Source of the DNA: Cronobacter dublinensis subsp. dublinensis LMG 23823
GTDB taxonomy: Bacteria; Pseudomonadota; Gammaproteobacteria; Enterobacterales; Enterobacteriaceae
NCBI RefSeq assembly: GCF_001277235.1
Contig: NZ_CP012266.1
Coordinates: 3,534,001 to 3,598,000 of the forward strand
DNA length: 64,000 nucleotides
Direction: 5' to 3'
Shown: positions 24,869 through 32,818 of the stretch, one piece after another
Layout of the letters: every line of letters begins with the position of its first letter
Position numbering within the stretch: the first letter of the stretch is position 1
Made by a program: the position numbers and the translations under genes
The notes under the pieces: generated by a model
Told to the model about the DNA's origin: nothing
Seen by the model: only the letters and a program-made list of their open reading frames with translations
The model's database searches: none

Positions 24869-26670
24869 TAATAGACGTCTCGCTGGTAACGGCGCTCAAC
24901 GCGCAGCTCACTTAAATATTCATCCGCCGCCTCGGCATCCATCTCGCCGTAAGCCGCAATCACTTCCAGTAACGCCTGCTCGACATCTTTCGCCATGCGA
25001 TTGGCGTCGCCGCAGACATAAATGTGCGCGCCTTCCTGAATCCAGCGCCACAGCTCCGCGCCCTGCTCGCGGATTTTATCTTGTACGTAAATTTTATGGT
25101 CCTGATCGCGAGACCAGGCAAGGTCGATGCGGTTTAACAGCCCTTCTTTTACATAGCGCTGCCACTCGACCTGATACAGGAAATCTTCAGTAAAGTGCGG
25201 GTTGCCGAAGAAGAGCCAGTTTTTACCGGTGGCGCCGTCGGCTTCGCGCTGCTGCATAAAGGCGCGGAACGGCGCGATGCCGGTGCCAGGGCCAATCATG
25301 ATGACCGGCGTTTCAGGCGCGGCGGGCAGACGGAAGTTGTCGTTGTGCTCAATGAACACCCGCACTTCACCCTCTTCTTCAAGACGATCGGCGAGGTAGC
25401 TTGACGCCCCGCCCGCGCGGGCGCGGCCTTCAATTTCGAAACGCACGACGCCGACGGTAATGTGGACTTCGTTTTCCACTTCCGCCTGCGACGAGGCGAT
25501 GGAATAGAGGCGCGGCGTCAGCGGGCGCAGCAGGCCGATAAGCTGCCCGGCCTCAAGCTGCGCCGGCGCGAAACGGACCATATCAACGATGGGCGTCGAG
25601 GCGGCGTAGTGTTGCAGCTTCGCTTTATCGCCCACTAACGGCAGCAGCGTTTCGCTGCGGGTCAGCGTGGCGTAATTCTCAACGATGGCGGCGGTGTTGA
25701 CCGTCAGTTCAAAGTGCCACTGGAGCGCTTCGCTGAGCGTCAGCGTTTTGCCGTCCACCGTGACCGTCTCGTCACCCTTCAGCCATAACAGCTCAAGCAG
25801 CTCCTGCACCAGCGCCGGATCGTTCTGATACCAGACGCCGAGCGCATCGCCCGGCTGATAGCGCAGCCCGGCGTCGCCGAGATCGATTTCAATATGGCGC
25901 ACATCTTTTTGTGAATGGCGCCCCGTGATTTTCTGATTCACCGAGAGCGTCGCGGTGAGCGGCGCTTCTTTAGTGTAAGGCGTGGAATCGACAAGATTCA
26001 CCGCGCCGCTGGAAGTAAACGCCGCCTGGGACGGGGTTTCTTTCGGCACGCGCGCTTTCAGGACATCCACCACGCGCTGGCGCCACGCCTGAGCGGCGGC
26101 CTGGTATTCGACATCCGCATCGACGCGATCCAGCAGGCGCTCGCCGCCAAGCTCCGCAAGACGGGTATCGAAATCTTTCCCGGCCTGGCAGAAGCGCTCA
26201 TAAGAGGTATCGCCAAGTCCAAAGACCGCGAACGCCGCGCCTTCAAGCTTCGGCGCTTTTTTCGACAGCAGGAATTTGTGCAGCGCGACCGCTTCTTCCG
26301 GCGGATCCCCTTCCCCCTGTGTAGAGGTGACGATGACCAGCAGTTTTTCCTGGGCGATTTGTTTGAATTTATAGTCGCCCGCGTTCACCAGGTTCACATT
26401 AAGTTGCGCAGCCAGCAGATCGTCGCGCAGCGCTTCGGCGACGCGGCGCGCGTTGCCGGTCTGGGAGGCGGAGATAAGCGTAATGACCGACGCAGGCGCC
26501 GCGGGCGTTTGCACCACCGCCGCACCAGGCTGTTGGTTAACCATTCCCCAGAAGTAGCCCGAAAGCCAGGCCAGCTGCGTGGGGGTGAAATCATGCGTCG
26601 CCGTCTGAAGGCGAGCCAGCTGCTCCGGGCTGAGCGGGAGCAACGCGTTCGGTGGGGCCTGAGTCGTCAT
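24868..26670 (-). CDS. cysJ: Sulfite reductase flavoprotein alpha subunit
   Basis: CysJ carries electrons from NADPH through FAD and FMN to CysI. The 600-residue protein has an N-terminal flavodoxin domain (about 63-205, ISASQTGNARRVAEAL and STQGEGDPPEEA), an FAD-binding domain (RLYSIASSQ) and an NADP-binding domain (MIGPGTGIAPFRAFMQ), ending in the aromatic RRYQRDVY. It starts the cysJIH operon, divergent from queD. Confidence 0.99.
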   Translation of the reverse strand: MTTQAPPNALLPLSPEQLARLQTATHDFTPTQLAWLSGYFWGMVNQQPGAAVVQTPAAPASVITLISASQTGNARRVAEALRDDLLAAQLNVNLVNAGDYKFKQIAQEKLLVIVTSTQGEGDPPEEAVALHKFLLSKKAPKLEGAAFAVFGLGDTSYERFCQAGKDFDTRLAELGGERLLDRVDADVEYQAAAQAWRQRVVDVLKARVPKETPSQAAFTSSGAVNLVDSTPYTKEAPLTATLSVNQKITGRHSQKDVRHIEIDLGDAGLRYQPGDALGVWYQNDPALVQELLELLWLKGDETVTVDGKTLTLSEALQWHFELTVNTAAIVENYATLTRSETLLPLVGDKAKLQHYAASTPIVDMVRFAPAQLEAGQLIGLLRPLTPRLYSIASSQAEVENEVHITVGVVRFEIEGRARAGGASSYLADRLEEEGEVRVFIEHNDNFRLPAAPETPVIMIGPGTGIAPFRAFMQQREADGATGKNWLFFGNPHFTEDFLYQVEWQRYVKEGLLNRIDLAWSRDQDHKIYVQDKIREQGAELWRWIQEGAHIYVCGDANRMAKDVEQALLEVIAAYGEMDAEAADEYLSELRVERRYQRDVY

Positions 26671-26975
26671 GCGTCGTTATGTTCCAGTAGCAAAGCTGTT
26701 TTTCAGTGCAAAAACAGAAGAGAAAGTAAGGGTAACGGCGGCAAGAATAACAATTAAAGAAGGGATGGAAATAATTAATAACCAAACGGACTAACCGCTT
26801 TTATCTATAAGCGTAAACGCAAAAACAGGTTAAATAAGGCATTGATAATGATAGGGTTTAAAACCAGGGACGCGGCATTTTACGCGGTTACCGCTTACGA
26901 CGGTTTTAGTTAATGCTAAAAACGGTCAATTCCGGTACTATGCGGCGGTTTTTTTAGCAAGACTGAGACTGCGTA
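26671..26975. promoter_or_regulatory. Divergent cysJ/queD intergenic region
   Basis: A 305-base AT-rich gap. It must contain the CysB-regulated cysJIH promoter and the queD promoter. I see AT-rich stretches (for example AATAATTAATAACC at 26768-26781) suited to CysB binding but cannot assign half-sites. No ORF is supported. Confidence 0.4.
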
Positions 26976-27338
26976 ATGCCTACCACCCTGTTTAAAGATT
27001 TTATCTTCGAAGCCGCTCACCGACTGCCCCACGTTCCCGAAGGCCATAAATGCGGCCGCCTGCACGGACACTCCTTTATGGTGCGCCTGGAGATTACGGG
27101 CGAGGTAGACCCGCATACCGGCTGGATCATCGATTTCGCCGAGCTGAAAGCGGCGTTTAAACCGATTTACGATAGCCTGGATCACTATTATCTGAACGAT
27201 ATCCCCGGCCTTGAAAATCCGACCAGCGAAGTGCTGGCGCGCTGGATTTGGGATCAGATGAAGCCCCGTATGCCGCTGTTGAGCGCGGTGATGATTAAAG
27301 AGACCTGCACCGCCGGTTGCGTGTATCGCGGCGAATAA
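26976..27338 (+). CDS. queD: 6-carboxy-5,6,7,8-tetrahydropterin synthase
   Basis: QueD converts dihydroneopterin triphosphate to carboxy-tetrahydropterin, the first dedicated step of queuosine synthesis. The 120-residue protein has the zinc ligands His15, His30 and His32 (motif GRLHGHSF) and the catalytic Cys26. The sequence follows E. coli QueD closely (VDPHTGWIIDFAELK). It is divergent from cysJ and convergent with queE, the next enzyme of the same pathway. Confidence 0.98.
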   Translation: MPTTLFKDFIFEAAHRLPHVPEGHKCGRLHGHSFMVRLEITGEVDPHTGWIIDFAELKAAFKPIYDSLDHYYLNDIPGLENPTSEVLARWIWDQMKPRMPLLSAVMIKETCTAGCVYRGE

Positions 27339-27394
27339 GGTTTAGTAGTATCTGTTGGCAAGTGGCGTTTTGCTTACCCGCCGCCAATCACGCA

Positions 27395-27424
27395 TAAAAA
27401 AAGGAGCCGTTGGCTCCTTTTTTT
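27395..27424. terminator. Bidirectional terminator between queD and queE
   Basis: AAGGAGCC and GGCTCCTT form a stem around GTT with A-runs on the left and T-runs on the right. It serves both convergent genes. A degenerate REP-like stretch lies just before it (27357-27384). Confidence 0.88.
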
Positions 27425-28094
27425 ATGCAATATTCAAATACTTGTGCGTCTGCATCGACAATCGCCAGTTGCGGGCGATACAAGTCTCAATGCACAAACG
27501 CGTCGCGTCTTCTTTCTGGCTTATCGGCTGAAGCGCAATCACGCGCTGTCTCTCGTCATGCAGACGCGCCAGCAGTTCATCCAGCGCCTCGATATCACGC
27601 ACGCGCCCTACCGGGTGCTTGATTTCATCAGCGCGCATCAGCGCCTGATCCAACACCTCGTAACCGCCGCGCATGTTCACTTTCGGCGACACGGTCACCC
27701 AGGTGCCGGTGGTGCAGCGCACTTCATGGGTGCCGCTGGTTTCAATCTGGCAGCTAAAACCGTGCGCTTCCAGCAGCTCGGTTAACGGCAGCAGGTCGTG
27801 AATACAGGGCTCGCCGCCGGTGATCACCACATGGCGCGCGGTATAAGCCTGACGCTCAATGGCCGCCAGCAGATCTTCCGGGCTCGCCGCGCCCCATTTA
27901 TCGCTCTCTTTGGTTTTCGCGATAATGCTGAAAAGCGACACTTCCCGATCGGCGAGCGTCTCCCAGGTGTGTTTGGTATCGCACCAGGCACAGCCTACCG
28001 GGCATCCCTGCAAACGAATAAAAATGGCGGGCACGCCGGTAAAGTAACCCTCGCCCTGCAGGGTCTGGAACATCTCATTAATCGGGTACTGCAT
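27423..28094 (-). CDS. queE: 7-carboxy-7-deazaguanine synthase
   Basis: QueE is a radical SAM enzyme that rearranges carboxy-tetrahydropterin to the deazaguanine ring. The 223-residue protein has the cluster-binding cysteines Cys31, Cys35 and Cys38 in CPVGCAWC, and the glycine-rich SAM motif ITGGEPCIHD. It is close to identical with the E. coli protein, ending MQTHKYLNIA. It forms a convergent pair with queD; queF, the next but one step, is at 47.4 kb. Confidence 0.98.
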   Translation of the reverse strand: MQYPINEMFQTLQGEGYFTGVPAIFIRLQGCPVGCAWCDTKHTWETLADREVSLFSIIAKTKESDKWGAASPEDLLAAIERQAYTARHVVITGGEPCIHDLLPLTELLEAHGFSCQIETSGTHEVRCTTGTWVTVSPKVNMRGGYEVLDQALMRADEIKHPVGRVRDIEALDELLARLHDERQRVIALQPISQKEDATRLCIETCIARNWRLSMQTHKYLNIA

Positions 28095-28288
28095 GATTCA
28101 CTCAGATTATGACCAAAAAGTAATTATTACAGATAACCGCCGCACTATCATGTGCCATTTGCGCCTTCCTGGCCGCGCGCCGCGCCTTCACAGACCATAG
28201 CCCCTTAATTCCAGGTCATTGGCAGCCCCGCCGGGCGGCGGTTACTATGGCGGCTGACGACCCTGCGAAGACAAGGAAAAGTGAAGCA

Positions 28289-29254
28289 ATGGTACGCACA
28301 CTGACATTATTTCTTCTGACGATATCGCTGGCGCTCGCGGGTGTTGCCGCTCAGGCGCAAACCTTCCCCGTGCCGACGATGGAAAGCTTTGTTAACGATC
28401 CGGCTGACCTCCTGGCGGGCCAGGAGCACGCCGCGTTAATCACTGACGTGTCCTCAATCTATACCCGCACCCACGCGCAGACGGCGGTACTGATCGTGCC
28501 GACCTTAAAGGGCGATAACCTGGAAAGCGTCGCGACGCGCGTGTTCAATACCTGGCATCTGGGCAGCCCGCAGCGCAACGATGGCGTGCTGATACTGGTG
28601 GCCTGGGAGGATCGCAAAGTGCGCATCGAGGTGGGCCGCGGTCTGGAAACCACGCTGACCAACGCGCTGGCGAGCCAAATCATTAAAGAGCGGATGCTCC
28701 CCTGGTTCAGGGCGGGCGAACTGGCCGAAGGCATCCGACAGGGGCTTACCGGTATCGACGCGGTGCTCAGCGGCAAACCGCTGCCGCCGGCGGACTCGCC
28801 ATCGTGGTTATGGTCATGGCTTAAGCCGTTCCTTTTAGGATTTTCTTACTGGGAAGGGCTGCCGTTTCTCGCCATCACGCTGGCCGTCCTGCTGATGAAG
28901 CGTAAAAAGAAAACGCTGATAACGCTCTTTTTCGGCATGTCCTGCCTGCTGACGCCTGCGCTTGCCATCACCAGCGATTATGTCCCGTGGGTTGTGCCTT
29001 TTTTGTGGCTCAGTTTTACGGCGCCGCTCATGTTGTTAGTCATGGTGGTTATCATGGCGTTCGCGTTTCCCCAGCGCCTGTTTAGCGCAGGCAACGGGAC
29101 GTCATCAGGCGATAACTCGTCAGCCTGGATAGCCAATCAGAACCTTCATCACTTATCCGGCGGCGACAGTGGCAGCCATCACAGCAGCCACGACAGCGTG
29201 AGCTCCGGCGATGGCGGCTCAAGCGACGGCGGCGGCTCGTCAGATAACTGGTGA
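28289..29254 (+). CDS. ygcG: YgcG, TPM-domain membrane protein
   Basis: I chose the ATG at 28289 (MVRTLTLFLLTISLALAGVAAQAQ) because it begins a clear signal peptide; the longer frame adds 14 charged residues in front of it. The 321-residue protein then has a TPM (TLP18.3/Psb32/MOLO-1) domain (about 30-150), hydrophobic segments near residues 200-215 and 225-275, and a C-terminal Ser/Gly/His/Asp-rich tail (DGGSSDGGGSSDNW). Similar proteins in other bacteria are thought to assist membrane-protein repair, but the function is not established. The tail overlaps the end of nanE by 15 bases. Confidence 0.9.
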   Translation: MVRTLTLFLLTISLALAGVAAQAQTFPVPTMESFVNDPADLLAGQEHAALITDVSSIYTRTHAQTAVLIVPTLKGDNLESVATRVFNTWHLGSPQRNDGVLILVAWEDRKVRIEVGRGLETTLTNALASQIIKERMLPWFRAGELAEGIRQGLTGIDAVLSGKPLPPADSPSWLWSWLKPFLLGFSYWEGLPFLAITLAVLLMKRKKKTLITLFFGMSCLLTPALAITSDYVPWVVPFLWLSFTAPLMLLVMVVIMAFAFPQRLFSAGNGTSSGDNSSAWIANQNLHHLSGGDSGSHHSSHDSVSSGDGGSSDGGGSSDNW

Positions 29255-29929
29255 GTCCAGCGCGTCGGTAAAGCGGCGCGTAATCTGCTGCGGGCGCGTG
29301 ATAGCGCCGCCCACGACCACGGCATGCGCGCCGAGCGACAGGCAGCGCGCCGCGCGCTCGGGCGTATCGACATTGCCTTCGGCGATAACCGGAAGCGCAA
29401 CCGCCGCCAGCACGTCTTTTAACAACGCGAAATCGTTCTCCGGCAGGCGATGGCCGCGTGTTGGCGCGGTGTAGCCGTAGAGCGTGGTGCCGACGCAGTC
29501 GAAGCCCAGCGCTTCGGCCGCAACGGCTTCGTCGACGTCTGAAATATCCGCCATCAGTAAAACCTCAGGGAAGTTGCGCCGGATGCGCCTGACGAGCTGT
29601 TCCAGCGTCTCGCCGTCAGGACGCGCTCGCGCGGTAGCATCAAGGGCTATCATTTCAGGCGCGGCGCGCATCAGCTCCGTGACTTCACGCATCGTCGCGG
29701 TAATGAAGACTTCACTGCCGGGGTAATCCCGCTTGATGATGCCAATCACCGGTAGCGTAACCTGCTGTTTAATAGCCGCGATATCCGCCACGCTGTTGGC
29801 GCGGATCCCCGCCGCCCCGCCCTGCGCCGCCGCCAGCGCCATTCTCCCCATAATAAACGAGCTGTGCAGCGGTTCGTTTTCCAGCGCCTGGCAGGAGACC
29901 ACCAGCTTTCCTTTGATTTGCTCTAACAT
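29240..29929 (-). CDS. nanE: N-acetylmannosamine-6-phosphate 2-epimerase
   Basis: NanE interconverts ManNAc-6-phosphate and GlcNAc-6-phosphate. The 229-residue TIM-barrel protein contains MLEQIKGKLVVSCQALENEPLH at its start, the loop GIIKRDYPGSEVFIT and the phosphate-binding VVVGGAITRPQQIT near the end. It follows a PTS permease gene after 8 bases, without nanA, nanK or nanT. Thus the substrate probably arrives already phosphorylated by the PTS. The 3' end overlaps the convergent ygcG by 15 bases. Confidence 0.95.
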   Translation of the reverse strand: MLEQIKGKLVVSCQALENEPLHSSFIMGRMALAAAQGGAAGIRANSVADIAAIKQQVTLPVIGIIKRDYPGSEVFITATMREVTELMRAAPEMIALDATARARPDGETLEQLVRRIRRNFPEVLLMADISDVDEAVAAEALGFDCVGTTLYGYTAPTRGHRLPENDFALLKDVLAAVALPVIAEGNVDTPERAARCLSLGAHAVVVGGAITRPQQITRRFTDALDSPVI

Positions 29930-29937
29930 CGTTGACC

Positions 29938-31491
29938 TCAGCTTAATAACTCTTCGACTTCATTTTTGATAATCGTGACGTGGGGGCCGTAGATAACCTG
30001 CACGCCGTTACCGCGCAGGATCACCCCGCGCGCTCCGGTGGCCGTGAGCGCCGCTTCATTCACTTTGCGCCCGTCATAGACCGTCACGCGCAGCCGCGTG
30101 GCGCAGCAGTCCACATCCTGCAGGTTATCCCGTCCGCCTAGCCCGTCGACGATGGCCTGCGCCCGCTCGCTGGCGTCCATCTGCACCGCCGCCTGCGTCT
30201 CTTTCTCGCGCCCCGGCGTCGCGAAATCGAAACGGGTTATCAGGTAGCGGAACGTGAAGTAATAGAGGAAAAACCAGGGCACGCCGACGAGCGGCACCCG
30301 CAGCCAGTGGGTTTTCGCTTCGCCCTGCAAAACGCCAAAGAGGATGAAATCGATAAAACCGCCCGAGAACGTTTGACCGATGGTGATGTGCAACAGATGC
30401 GCCAGCATAAAAGCCAGGCCGTCGAAAAACGCATGGATGACATACAGCACGGGGGCGACAAACAGGAAGGAGAACTCAATCGGCTCGGTAATGCCGGTCA
30501 GAAATGAGGTCAGCGCGGCGGATAACAGCAGCCCCGCGACGCGTTTTTTATTCTCCGGTTTCGCGGTGTGGTACATGGCAAGACAGGCGCCCGTCAGGCC
30601 AAACATCATGGTGATAAAGCGCCCGGACATAAAGCGCGACGTGCCAATATAAAACTGCTGCGTGGCAGGGTCTGCGAGCTGTGCGAAGAAAATACGCTGC
30701 GTGCCTTCCACCAGCTGGCCGTTGACTATCTCGCTGCCGCCGAGCGCTGTGGTCCAGAAAGGTAAATAGAAGATGTGATGCAACCCGAACGGGCCAAGCA
30801 TTCGCAGAATAAAACCATATAACAGCGTACCGGGATAACCGGTCGCCTCTACCAGCCCGCCCAGCCCGAAAATCACTTTCTGAAAAGGCGGCCAGACGAC
30901 GGTCATCAGCGCGCCGATAACGATCGCCGCCAGCGCGCTGACAATCGGCACAAAACGGGAGCCGCCGAAAAACCCAAGAAACTGCGGCAGCGCGATTTTA
31001 TTGAATCGCTGATGCAGCGCACACGTCACAAGACCTATGACCACGCCGCCAAATACGCCGGTTTCCAGCGTCTGGATTCCGAGGACCATTCCCTGCCCGA
31101 CCGCGCCCGGATTGCTCTGCGCCAGGTTTCCGGTAAGGGTCAGCAGCGCGTTGATGGTGGCATTCATCACCAGAAAAGCGAGTAACGCGGCGAGCCCGGC
31201 CGTGCCTTTATCGGTGCGCGCGAGGCCCACCGCCACGCCGACGGCAAACAGCACCGACAGGTTCGCGAAAACGATCGCGCCAGCGCTGCTCATGATGGTG
31301 AAGACGGCCTGTAGCCAGCCAACATCGAGAAACGGATAGGCCGTCAGCGTGTTGGGGTTGGAGAGCGCGCCGCCAACGCCGAGCAACAGGCCCGCCGCGG
31401 GTAAGACGGCAATCGGCAACATAAACGATTTGCCAAAACGCTGCGCTTTCTCAAACCAGCGCCCTGAAGATGTTCCGCTGAAAAATGCCAT
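29938..31491 (-). CDS. PTS permease EIICB, glucose/N-acetylglucosamine family
   Basis: A 517-residue phosphotransferase permease. The EIIC membrane domain covers about 15-400 (SFMLPIAVLPAAGLLLGVGGAL, TGITEPIEFSFLFVAPVLYVIHA), and the EIIB domain is C-terminal with the phosphorylated Cys463 in DCCATRLRV. There is no EIIA domain, so it should use a shared EIIA such as Crr. The substrate is not fixed by sequence; linkage to nanE suggests N-acetylmannosamine or another N-acetylated hexosamine. It is divergent from an RpiR regulator with a palindromic site between them. Confidence 0.92.
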   Translation of the reverse strand: MAFFSGTSSGRWFEKAQRFGKSFMLPIAVLPAAGLLLGVGGALSNPNTLTAYPFLDVGWLQAVFTIMSSAGAIVFANLSVLFAVGVAVGLARTDKGTAGLAALLAFLVMNATINALLTLTGNLAQSNPGAVGQGMVLGIQTLETGVFGGVVIGLVTCALHQRFNKIALPQFLGFFGGSRFVPIVSALAAIVIGALMTVVWPPFQKVIFGLGGLVEATGYPGTLLYGFILRMLGPFGLHHIFYLPFWTTALGGSEIVNGQLVEGTQRIFFAQLADPATQQFYIGTSRFMSGRFITMMFGLTGACLAMYHTAKPENKKRVAGLLLSAALTSFLTGITEPIEFSFLFVAPVLYVIHAFFDGLAFMLAHLLHITIGQTFSGGFIDFILFGVLQGEAKTHWLRVPLVGVPWFFLYYFTFRYLITRFDFATPGREKETQAAVQMDASERAQAIVDGLGGRDNLQDVDCCATRLRVTVYDGRKVNEAALTATGARGVILRGNGVQVIYGPHVTIIKNEVEELLS

Positions 31492-31518
31492 CGTAAACCC
31501 CCGTCATTGTCATGATGA

Positions 31519-31542
31519 AAATATTTATCACAATAAATATTT
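31519..31542. promoter_or_regulatory. Palindromic operator candidate for the RpiR regulator
   Basis: AAATATTTAT and ATAAATATTT form perfect 10-bp arms around CACA. The site lies 28 bases before the PTS start codon, between that gene and the divergent rpiR gene, and is very AT-rich. RpiR-family proteins often bind such palindromes at their target promoters; binding is inferred. Confidence 0.65.
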
Positions 31543-31659
31543 ATAATGAAAATTATCATCAACAATAGCGGAGGCGATCATACTTTTTTAAAATGGCTGG
31601 CGTTGCGAGTGGGCTTTCACGCACACTCATCGCTGGTCGACGGTGCTTCAGGATCCTTT

Positions 31660-32487
31660 ATGTCTGACAATGAAAATTTACTGCTTAAGCTGCGCCAGGA
31701 GCTTTCAGGCTTTAGCCCCACGCAGCGCAAACTCGGGGATTATGTGCTGAGCGACCCGGCTCGCGTGCTTTACCTCACCATTACGGAGCTGGCCCGCGAG
31801 AGCGATACCAGCGAGGCTAGCGTGACCCGCCTGTGCCGGACACTCGGCTGCAAGGGGTATAACGAGTTTAAAATGGCGCTGGCACTGGATGTGCAACGGG
31901 GTCAGGCGCCCCGCGCGCAAAGCGGCGATGCGCTGGACACGCTGGTGGAGGAGTCGGTACAGGCGCTGCGAGATACCGCGCAACTGCTGGATCGCGCAAG
32001 GCTTGAAGATGCCGCCCGTGCGCTGCATCAGGCCCGCTCGGTGCAGATTTACGGCGTCGCGGCGAGCGCTATTATCGGTGAGTATTTACATTACAAGCTC
32101 CTGCGGCTCGGTAAACCGGCGCAGCTCTTTAGCGATATGCACCGGGCGTCGATGAATGCGGCGACGCTTTGCGAGACCGATCTGGTGGTTGCCATTTCCA
32201 GCTCCGGCTCGACCCGCGATCTGCTGCATGCCGTGAAGCTCGCCCGAAAAGCCGGCGCGCCTGTGCTGACGCTCAGTAACACGCCGCGCAGCCCGCTGGC
32301 GTCGCTCAGCGATATGCAACTGGTGGCCGCCAAACCGGAAGGCCCGCTTAATGCCGGCGCGCTCAATGCGAAAGTTGGGGCAATGCTGCTGGTCGAGCTG
32401 TTAACGGCGTCGCTGATAGCCGCAGACAGCCACTACAGTGAAATCAGCCAGCAAACCGCCAGCGCGACGCTGCCTTTATTACTGTAA
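31660..32487 (+). CDS. RpiR/MurR-family transcriptional regulator
   Basis: I chose the ATG at 31660 (MSDNENLLLKLRQELSGFSPTQRKLGDYVL), which gives 275 residues, the usual RpiR length; an AGGA lies a few bases before it. The longer frame from 31546 would add 38 residues unlike the family and begin just after the palindrome. The N-terminal helix-turn-helix covers about 1-77 (ITELARESDTSEASVTRLCRTLG) and the C-terminal SIS domain, which binds a sugar phosphate, about 115-250 (VVAISSSGSTRDLLHAVKLA). It probably senses ManNAc-6-P or a related ligand and controls the divergent PTS-nanE operon. Confidence 0.9.
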   Translation: MSDNENLLLKLRQELSGFSPTQRKLGDYVLSDPARVLYLTITELARESDTSEASVTRLCRTLGCKGYNEFKMALALDVQRGQAPRAQSGDALDTLVEESVQALRDTAQLLDRARLEDAARALHQARSVQIYGVAASAIIGEYLHYKLLRLGKPAQLFSDMHRASMNAATLCETDLVVAISSSGSTRDLLHAVKLARKAGAPVLTLSNTPRSPLASLSDMQLVAAKPEGPLNAGALNAKVGAMLLVELLTASLIAADSHYSEISQQTASATLPLLL

Positions 32488-32488
32488 T

Positions 32489-32530
32489 AAGCAGGCGTTG
32501 CAGAACAGATATTTTCTGCAACGCCTGCTT
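32489..32530. terminator. Long perfect hairpin after the RpiR gene
   Basis: AAGCAGGCGTTGCAGAA (32489-32505) and its reverse complement (32514-32530) form a 17-bp perfect stem with loop CAGATATT. It begins right after the rpiR stop codon. Only TT follows, so it may act as a terminator, an RNA stabiliser or a repeat-derived hairpin. Confidence 0.6.
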
Positions 32531-32818
32531 AAGCCTGGAATAATGTAACAAAACGTAATTTTACTGGCCCTTCTGTGCTTTTTATCAGGAAATAAACCAC
32601 GCCGCCATAAAAACAAAAAGCCAACACATTCAAATAGATAAAAAATTTATTTACCGTAACAGAATTTCCTACTCGCCATACTGTCCTATCTTAATCCCCT
32701 TTACGACTTTCCTTAAAACAATCTTAATTTCCCCCTCTTTACGCCTCGCCTTTATTTAAATGTCGTTTACTTTTCTGCTCCTACAATCCGCCTCATCAAC
32801 CCACGTGGAATAACATGA
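32531..32818. other. AT-rich upstream region of the SDR gene
   Basis: This region is clearly richer in A and T than its surroundings (for example AAACAAAAAGCC, ATAGATAAAAAATTTATTTACC). Such stretches are often bound by H-NS in accessory DNA. It must hold the SDR promoter; several -10-like hexamers exist, so I do not choose one. No ORF is supported. Confidence 0.45.
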
